A stretch of DNA of 64,000 nt. Source: Notospermus geniculatus (Eukaryota; Nemertea; Pilidiophora; Heteronemertea; Lineidae). The notes under the pieces are model-generated. The model searched no databases. It saw only the letters and a program-made list of their open reading frames with translations, and was not told the DNA's origin. Position 1 is the stretch's first letter. Every line of letters starts with the position of its first letter. The DNA is taken from NCBI GenBank assembly GCA_002633025.1, contig NMRB01002146.1, positions 1 through 64,000 on the forward strand, in the 5' to 3' direction. Made by a program: the position numbers and the translations under genes. Shown here in pieces: positions 55,556 to 64,000 of this stretch.

Positions 55556-56346
55556 ACCCGATTTTTTTAAGCATGAGGGCATCTAAACCATAGCGGTAGT
55601 GGCAAAAAATTCGAAGTGCGGTCATTTCGCCCTCAATACTTCAATCAGTTTGCACTCAGCTACTTCGCAAGATCTGCGCCGTACCGTAGACTTTGCGCTC
55701 GGTGTGCTGATTACTTAGCTGCTAAGTAGGTTGCCCCGGCCGCGAGATGGGGTGCCTCTTCCATTTTATCGATGAAGCACCGCGAAAGGACACGCAACAA
55801 TTCAAATATCGGATCTGGGGATCCTTTNGTACCACTTTATCACAGCTACGTCCATAGAAAGTGTGTAGGCCCAATAATGTCGTCCAGCATTGACCTTAAA
55901 GATTCCACCTTAAACGTTTGGCCCGACACTGAAAAATGTACGTCATGCCGAGATTGTATTTCCAATAACCTATGGCATTACCTGACATATATCCAGTGTA
56001 CACACACTTCTAACGTCCCGCTACCCTGACGATTATTTGCTCACGAATGTTCAAACAACCAAAACTGTCATCTAACTAAATATCTCTGCCTGATATGTAT
56101 TCCCGGGAGGATTGAGGTGGTACCCGTTCCCCAATACAGCCAACTTGTACTGAAGCCGAAGGAGCGTAGAGACGTGTTATCGGACCCCGAAAGCTGTCAT
56201 GAGGGAACACCGAAGCTGAAATCGTTACTACAAGAGGACTCAAGAACAAACAGGACGGCGACCGTTCCCGCTGCACCGGAAGCAGTATAGGAGCATCTAT
56301 ATACATGTACTCTTTACCATCGTCTCGAATCATGTAAAGCATAATA
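55010..56346. repeat. Partial tandem duplication X1/X2, joined at a single N
   Basis: X1 (55010-55536) recurs as X2 (55830-56346) with a few substitutions and a 2-bp loss. A following 110-bp block at 55719-55828 recurs at 56658-56768. X2 begins directly after the N at 55829, so this may be an assembly-made duplication. Confidence 0.9.
55830..56289 (+). pseudogene. Cys/His-rich frame, second copy (X2)
   Basis: Same frame and same TGA as X1. A 2-bp deletion near 56287 then ends it with TAG about 30 codons earlier. Differences from X1 after the TGA are mostly nonsynonymous (for example A to P and T to K). Confidence 0.4.
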
Positions 56347-56349
56347 AAG

Positions 56350-56487
56350 CCCTGGACCGGCCGCACAGAAAGTCCGACAGTGCTACCGGCGCCTATCGGC
56401 AGTTAGTTTTAACGCATTTTACCATTAACTAAACCGCCGACAGGCACCCGGAAAGCATTATCGGACTTTCTGTGCGGTCGGCCCAGG
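56350..56487. mobile_element. Long-arm hairpin element
   Basis: Arms of about 60 bp (CCTGGACCGGCCGCACAGAA... and its reverse complement ending ...GGTCGGCCCAGG) with ACAGAAAGTCCGA in both. They surround a few unpaired bases. It lies at the end of X2 and shares CCCAGG with the next element. Confidence 0.75.
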
Positions 56488-56656
56488 TCACACTGTGGCG
56501 AACTAGAATGAAATGGTCCATGGACCATGTGCTCACCCCTCTGGACATAATAGTGTAATGACAGAGAGAGGTACAGTATGTTCATGGTCCATGGAACAAT
56601 TCATTCTAGTTCGCGCGGATTCACCCGCCTACATTAGTCGCCACAGTGCCCTGGGC
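56481..56656. mobile_element. 176-bp MITE-like element
   Basis: The ends GCCCAGGTCACACTGTGGCG and GCCCAGGGCACTGTGGCG are inverted. Inner arms share CGAACTAGAATGAA and the palindrome TGGTCCATGGACCA. A fragment of one arm is also at 39786. Confidence 0.72.
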
Positions 56657-56784
56657 TTAGCTGCTTAGTAGGTTGCCCCGGCCGCGAGATGGGGTGCCTC
56701 TTCCATTTTATCGATGAAACACCGTGAAAGGACACGCAACAAGTCAAATATCGGATCTGGGGATTCTTTGGGGCCATTCTGCAG

Positions 56785-57034
56785 AAGGCCTACGAGTACC
56801 ATTGAAACACAGTGTATGCAGGCGATTCTGCTAAAGCATCTGTTGATCAGTGATTGTCTCTCATCACCGACCCCCATCGAGGCCAATGTCACAAGAGAAA
56901 TAGAAGACATCCCCAGGCATCAAACAAGGACACTGCCAGTACTAAAGTGTAATTTTGCCCATTTTGAACAAATCTCTTTGAACCGTAACCATGGCGACGA
57001 AAGAATGTTTGGATCCTTCAGGGTAATAAAATAG
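56785..57034 (+). CDS. Candidate terminal exon, unidentified plus-strand gene
   Basis: Acceptor GCCATTCTGCAG|, then an 82-codon frame to TAG: PTSTIETQCMQAILLKHLLI, SSPTPIEANVTREIED and CNFAHFEQISLNRN. The frame remains open upstream of the acceptor to 56714. A polyadenylation signal follows at 57290. The upstream partner could be the Cys/His-rich frame at 55 kb, but the intervening block is duplicated and contains an N, so the link is unproven. No family recognised. Confidence 0.35.
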
Positions 57035-57289
57035 TCCGTCTAGACTACATCAGTATTTGAGATGTTAAGCTTCAATATTGTCTGGATCTTTGGATGCGAG
57101 ATTTATTTATTCTCGAGGGTATATATGTACTTCTTGTCGCCTGAATGCCGATTTGCCATTTTGGTGGTTGGCTTTATCGTATTTTGGGATAAAAAACACG
57201 ATTTCATGATTGAGTAGAGAGCATTCTGTGTAAAATTGTGTCGTTTTTATATGACTTAATATTAGTTTTGTGTGACAGTACCGGTATTC

Positions 57290-57295
57290 AATAAA
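57290..57295 (+). other. Putative polyadenylation signal AATAAA
   Basis: AATAAA about 255 bp after the stop at 57034, in AT-rich sequence with a T-rich stretch soon after. It is only meaningful if the 56785 exon is real. Confidence 0.3.
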
Positions 57296-60200
57296 CTACT
57301 TTGCCTCCTTTCCTCCAAAGAGCGAGGATATACATGTGTGATAAATTGGTTCTATTGGCTCCTTTCACATTTTGAGCCAAACCCGCAACATTTATAAAAT
57401 GTGACATACATGTATGTATTTCTCTTAATGACGCAAATATCACGAGTTGGATAAAGACTCCTCGAGAATTTTCAAATGAGTGTATATACCTCGTTATGTG
57501 ATTTCAACGACACCGAAAAATTGCCTTTATCAAAGGTTGAAATATACATATACATGTATCAACTCCTTCCAGGTATAAAGGTTTTCTTTTTCATTTCATT
57601 TTTTTAATATTTCGTTTCGCTAACTTATGACACATTTCACAACCTATATATTACCACCACTATACTCACTACATAAAAGAGTTGCCATATAAAACAAATT
57701 GTACCACTTCAAAATGTCCGACCCAATGCTGTATAGATGACGTTACGTCAAATTCATGTGAGAAATATCAACAGAAAAACAGCCGTACTTTCACATACAT
57801 CCCGAAGTATAATGATCATACAAATTTATTCTGACAGGCGAGTGAAGTTTTTAACCCGGGTTACCTGAAAAGCAGGATCTGGTAATTTCGTTTCACCTGG
57901 GGCTTGTTAGCTAGCAGACAGAATAATTGTAGAACAAATTATCATCTGAACATCGTTCGTCATGTTACGTGGGACTAGGTAAGTTAAACAAACAACACGT
58001 GTCAACATCGTAGAGGAAACAGCCTGTCCTAAAAAAATCAGCACCTCAAACCTACCGTTACGTTTATTCAGAAAAAAACTCGACTATGGTCATTTTACTG
58101 TATTTGTAACTGCAGGTGAAATATGTCGCTATTTTAGGTCATGTGATACATTTCACAACACCCGGCAAATCAAACGTGCGCTCTCAAGTGTGATTTGGAG
58201 TAACCAATCACCATCTGCGTAGCATTTCGTATACAATGACTGTGTTACAGAAAATATCATTTCTTTATCTATTTTTGCTTCCACTCATTTTACTACGGAA
58301 AAGGTATATAGGTATATGTACTGAAATAAGTTGCGAGAATGATATGAGGACACGTGTGAAAAGCACTGGCAACCACGTTTCGCCTGTAAAAATCGCAAAC
58401 CACATTTTGGTGATCTCAGGTCTTCCTTTTTGCTGCCTTCGCTAGAGGATCCCAAGGATGCTCTGAGGTACATGTAGGCATACATATAAACATGCGGCAG
58501 GTGAACTTCCAAAAAACGATCGCTGTTGTTTGCCTAGTTGGAATGTCATAACGACGTCACCAGACTCACTTGAGATACCGGTTGCTTGGCATGCTTGAAC
58601 AAAAGAAGCATAAAGCCTGACAACCTAATGTACCCTATATTTCTGAAATGTTCGTGCAAATAGGGGCAAATGGAATGATTGAAGATGTACCAGCTGATGC
58701 TTTCTTCCAATCAGGAAACAGAATAAGCCCAGTAACGTAATACTAATTGTTAAATGAGTGGAGGAAACAAACAAGAATTTGTTGAAAGCTATCATTTACA
58801 GAGGCTTCAAATAAAGAAACTCTAGATCTTGTTACCTGTGCAAAATAACGAAACTGCTGAGTTCGCGTTCTACGCCTTTAGGCCAAGACTCCTGACGTGA
58901 TAGCTAATGCACTGATTTTTTGGAAGACTTGCAATTTCATGCGTCCTATTCGCAGAGGATACCTGGTTACAGTCTGTAAACCATCGTCTCTGGGAGCGAC
59001 ATTTGCTTCAGGCCAACTGGCACAGCAGGGTGGCATTGGATCATGATGTTTTGGCTACCAATTCAAGTTTCTGGTCCGAGGATCACGCGTTCTGCTCACT
59101 CCATCACTGGGAATGCTTCTAAAGCAGCGATTTGAACAGCCGCATTTGAGATTCCCTAGTTTTGTTGGAAAGTATGGGGTCGGTATGCCGATACGCCACA
59201 GGCCTCCGCCGCTGGAGGAAGCATGTGCAACTGTAAAAGTCCCAGTGGGTCTGAATGCGGAGATTAGACCTATCTTAGTGATTACGGTGAAGGATACCGG
59301 TGAAGATCACAAACCCACGTTGGCCCATTCCGAAAATTCCACAAGCAGTGAAAGCAAATGCTTGGGAAAGAACTATCGCTAATGTGAGACATCCTATGCG
59401 GCATCTTCTTACCTCGAACAAGTCAAACTGGCAATGAGCCACATGACGTTAATGAGGTAAAGCTTCTAAAAATTAATTAAGGCGAGGTTACTGTTAGTTT
59501 TTACCGCACTAAAAAACACAGTGATGCGCTTTTAATCAATAGTTTGATTAGAAAAATGGGTGATGCTTTTTGCTGGCTTTCTCGCGATGTGATCTTAATT
59601 TGTTCAACACCGAGCGACTGAGCAATGTGCTTTCCGCTGTATTTGTTTTGATGCATTTCCAGAGAAACGTTCTGTGAAACTGCTGTTGATTTTTCATTTC
59701 CACATGCCGTCGAAGACAAATCGACGTTTGTTGCTGCGAAACCTAGGAGAGCAGCCCACTTTGCGAGAAAAAAATGGCTTCAGAATGTCCTTACCATCTT
59801 AGATTTACAAGGAAGCACGCAGCGACGACATAGTTCTGTCCTAGCTTGAAGACTTCCTATCCAGGTGATCAATATTCCAAGCGGACAGATTCGTTGTTTC
59901 GAACATTCTGACTGGTTGTCTCTTGTTGTCTAAGCGCTGTGATTGGCTCATTCAAAGGCACACTTCATTCTGATTGGTTCCTCACATCAACCAACTCCCT
60001 CATCAGACCAAGAGGTTTTGAACTTGACAAAATGATTTCTACTCCCCCATGCTGTCCTTCGGACGACCATTGTGGCAGAAAAATATCCCAGTAATGCTGT
60101 CACTTCCCCATCCGATGTCACCAATCGTGAGTCATCATTCAGCTACCTTTTTAATTCACTCGAGTGTCGTCCCACATCATCATCTTGTTAAATACCTTAT

Positions 60201-63200
60201 GCTGGATTCTTTGGAGTGCCACTTCTCATCAATAACCATTCGTCGCATTCACCAAACCAGGAAAAACTACGTTTTAACGCAATTTAAAGATGGCATGGCT
60301 TTTACCTTCAAAAGGCGAAATGACACGAGCTGATTTTTTAAAGATTGTTGAAGAGAAGAAACGGTGACGTCGAAGACTCATTTTTTGTTGTAACCGAAGA
60401 TGTATATAGCATAACACAAGCGGATTAGGCTGTATATCTTCGAAACAGGAATTCTAAAGATAGTATTCTGGCTGTGATTGGGTCAGAACTGAAACAAAAA
60501 CGTCGTATAGCCTCGGTAACCTTACGAGTGGCGAATGAAACCAAGCCCTAGTGTTGCAGATAGAATAACAGGTCACGTGCCAGATTAGCTTTACAACATC
60601 TTATCCACGACCAAATGACACTACGAAGGCCAAAGAACCACCTTAGCCTCCCGGCATCTTGAACCAGAGTAGAATTCACCGGGGCAAGTGGACACGTTCC
60701 GTAGCCATGATTGCTTTGATCTGAGCAGATCATCACCCCAAGCTATGCATCACGATGCTGAAAATAAGCAGTTTTACTGAATGTGGGTGATAGAAAAAGG
60801 TTCACTGCGCTGGTCTGCCGCGGGGATGGGATATAAAAGAAGGATAATCATAGAGGTATGCTTCTCAGTGAAACAAGACGAGCATGAAATGCGTTTACGT
60901 CCGCAACGCGGTTGTAAAATGAGAGGCGTGTAAGATGTGTAGTTTATCATGTCATTCTTCAATTTTCCTCGTCACTACGTATTCAATGTACTTTCGCAAA
61001 TCCCTGGATATCCTGGAGGTCCCGCTCTTTATATGTATATCACATAGCTGCACGAAAGCCGGTCATTCAATGTAATGGCTAGAAAAAGTGGAATATACAA
61101 ATGCCTTGCTTGCCCAGGCGACTGATGCAAGAGATATTGGGCACAAAAACCGTTTTTCTCACAACGTACATGTATGAGAAAGTAACTTGCGTGACTAACG
61201 CAAAAAAATTGCCATAATCGACGGGAGGCTGAAGAAAGAACCACTCGTCATTGGGCTTCATAAATCCCTATGAAATGATAGTACTCGCGTCTTCAAAGCC
61301 GAGGTTAACACAGCGTGCACGTTGCTAGTATACCACAAAGTAAGAAAGAACTTCGACGATTTCCATTAGCAGTTGAGGCAATTGAATTGTTGAAACCTGC
61401 AGTTTCAGCCCAATTAGACGAATTAAAGATTCATCTTCCTTGGTTCCAGCTGAGGCTCTTCTCGTATAATTCAAGAATATGTTGCCACTGAGTGTAATTT
61501 GTATCAGGTTTCTGTCAAGCAGTCTACTTTGAGACTTCAGGAGGTGCCATTTGGGAAACGTCCAAGGCTAATAATTTCTTAATCCTTGGGCAATAGTGAG
61601 AGACATTAGCATTGTAAAGGAATTAGATAGATTTGCGACCTTCGGAGAGGATGAGACATCACAATAGATTTATGTGTTTGTCTTCTCTGCGATATCAAAT
61701 TTGGTCCAAGTCGGAATGCTTGGGGGACACTTCACCCCATGTATTAGGTCCACAAAATGAATTAGGTTGAAACATAACCTTCATATTTGGGAACCAACTC
61801 ACAGACGAACTTCGAAGATGGATCGGACGATAGGGACAATGGGAATTTAGATCGGGGTCGTGGTCGAAGTCTGCTATCCATCAGCAACGCCATAACCCGA
61901 GGAAACTATGGGTCGGGGTGGTTTTGCTGGCTTAGGACGTCGAAAAATGGTGCATGGTGTTTAGATACGAGGCGTATGGAGGGAATTCTGGAGGAAATCA
62001 TCACGATTAAAAGCCGTGATTGCGCCGAGTCCTCCACTATCACCCTTACTGCTAATTCGCTATAGGCAAGAAAGCAATCCTCGAGGTCGTTACAACTCGC
62101 TCGTTCCAGCTGATCTTAATGGAACCACCGCGGAATGGGGACCTTCGCAGGTTATAAAATACCCCTACACCTGCTTCTTGACACCTCGCGAAATAGATCG
62201 GAGGGAGTATATATCACGGTCTATGACCATTCGTCATCGGTGATGATGTATGGCCGATGTAGCTGCCTTAAGCTGACTAGAGTCGGTTTGAAAGCTGCTA
62301 CACCTGCTCCGAGAATGATTATCTATCATAGAATGTGTGCGCCTTGTCGTATGTCACGCCAGGAAGAGAATCTAATGACGTTTATGTGTGTTACGACGGG
62401 TTTCGAATCAGTTTTCTCACCTGGTGGGATTGTTGGGCCATTATTCAAAGATGGCAGCTGACCAGTATCAACGAAAGATTGGAAGAAGTCACTGTGCCTC
62501 GATGATTGGGGCTGGCACCAGTCGAAGCGTCAGCTAGGAATAACGGAGAGATCAAATCGTAACCACATTTTTTTCTGCATCGAGACGTGTACGGACGAAC
62601 GCGCAAGCTTTTTAACCGGCTGTGATATGAGCCTAGAGTGTGTGCTGCAATAATAACATGTAACCTTTACAAAGAAGAAACCCTCCGCCTCTCACTAAAG
62701 TCTAAACCAGACGAAAAAGAGGAGAATCTCATACAGATGCCTTTCTAATAAAGAGTTTCAAGTTGACAAGATACAACACCGTCATAATCAAAAGTCGATT
62801 TGATTGCCATTCTGGTCCCCGATCCCTCTTTAAGGACCTTAATGCGACCTTTGACATTCTGGATCAACTTTGATTAGCAAAGGTCTTAGTAGCTCATTGT
62901 TTAGTCATTTGCCAGGTTAGATGGTAAGAGAGATGTCATTGTCATTAACTCGTCAAGAAGACGGAGAGACAATCGAGCTAATGAATGATGTCATGACAAA
63001 GCTGGACCTGGACAGAGATCACTATCAGTTGGACTAATTAGAGACGGGCATTAGTCGGTTTTCGATTCGACATAAGGCCAGTCCAAGCCCGCAGTTGATA
63101 AATAATGCAGGACCGGAGCAAAGGTTTTCCATTTGATGATTAGCTGGCGAGTGGTGGCTAATGATAAAAGGTGTTGTTGGCTAACTTGTGCGTAATGTCC

Positions 63201-64000
63201 ATAAAGTTCCCTTAGACAAACTCATCTGGGTCGTATATTGCTGACCAGGGATTAACCGAGCTACGATGGGTGCAGTGTTTGTGGCCAAAGAGCCCAATTG
63301 GGCAGCAGAGAATGCAATTTATCGCTGTAAAGCAAATTGTGGTTCTTTTTCAGCACTGAATATTCTTTATTCTTCAATGCAGTTCGTCCGACAGCAATCT
63401 AAAACAAGGCTGATGTTATGTGCATGCTGGGTCATGTGTGGACACACGAAAAGGCTGTGAATTTGACTGAAAATTCCTGTCATCCTTCGATGTCTCGAAG
63501 CTTTAGTGAATGTATTCGAAAACTCGTGGAAACCTATCCAATGACTCCAAATGGTTGTTAATTCTTTTCCTGCAAGTGCAATTACAGAGCGGGCAGAAAA
63601 AATCCGCCTTATCAGTCTTTAGCCCGGCTACCCTGTCCAAGGGCTATTGAGAACGCGGTGGTCCAAACGACATGCGATGATGGCAAAAAGTGCTACCAAT
63701 GAATAATTGTCAGCCAGGGTGCCATTTGGAGGAAGAGTAATGAAGACTTGACGCCGGCAAGAAAAAAATGTTCCACTACATGGTGATCTATAGGGATTAA
63801 AGTGTGGGTCATCGTGTAGCAAGCTTTGTGACATTCTATGGTTGACGCCATCAGAACAAATGCTTAATGATGTACGGTCGGCGTGGCATGAGCTTGGGCA
63901 GAAAGTAATAGAGATGTAATTAGCTCTGGTCATCGGCCTGCCTCATCCTATGTCCATCTCCAGCCTAATAATGAGAGATAAAACAAAGGAAGTGAGCGGA
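57296..64000. other. No confidently recognisable feature
   Basis: AT-rich sequence with many TACATGTA words and ORFs of 60-108 codons on both strands (for example 59113-59382 and 62135-62461 plus, 63628-63933 minus). Possible minus donors at 59408 (preceded by MWLIASLTCS, wrong phase for exon a) and 59787 were considered. No repeat arrays, SINEs or long inverted repeats were seen. Confidence 0.35.

Noticed and set aside
57668-57686. MATLLC first exon of the main gene
   Set aside because: The phase fits, but there is no signal peptide and the reading is too short to support.

Overview
The window is eukaryotic, most likely from a marine invertebrate animal. It is AT-rich and intron-rich, carries tRNA-derived SINEs, small inverted-repeat transposons and minisatellites, and frequently repeats the word TACATGTA. 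It has no prokaryotic operons. I cannot fix the phylum from sequence alone. Isolated single Ns (12586, 23353, 30296, 39583, 55829) and one 137-bp N run (47144-47280) mark places where the assembly is uncertain.

The main gene has no long ORF and is found only by joining short exons. It runs on the minus strand from about 49.6 kb down to 10.2 kb. Seven exons with consensus splice sites and fully compatible phases (49455-49596, then 24721-24788 or its twin 15998-16065, then 13854-13922, 13531-13701, 11874-11983, 10628-10736, 10243-10492) encode about 306 residues of a cysteine-rich, probably secreted protein. It matches, from memory, the animal family annotated as DUF7042 to DUF7045. The 5' exon with start codon and signal peptide and the 3' end were not found.

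Layout: 1-10 kb is repeat-rich sequence (74-bp and 19-bp minisatellites, three SINEs, a double hairpin element, a 33-bp minisatellite). 10.2-13.9 kb holds the 3' exons of the main gene. 15335-31220 is a head-to-tail tandem duplication (copies A and B) that duplicates one 68-bp exon of the main gene, an unidentified minus-strand ORF, and a plus-strand first exon preceded by a CCAAT-rich minisatellite. Copy A holds two transposon insertions whose empty sites are visible in copy B. 31629-36206 is a second tandem duplication (about 2.3 kb, two copies) with a candidate plus-strand terminal exon. 36-49 kb is mostly intron with decayed ORFs, a tRNA-Asp-like sequence, small transposons and a retroelement scrap. 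49.5 kb holds the most upstream exon seen. 50-57 kb contains more small transposons and a plus-strand locus that is itself partly duplicated and encodes a Cys/His-rich product with an in-frame TGA. 57.3-64 kb shows nothing I can identify.

Both tandem duplications and the 55-56 kb duplication could be real or could be two haplotypes placed side by side by the assembler. This caveat affects every copy-number statement here.
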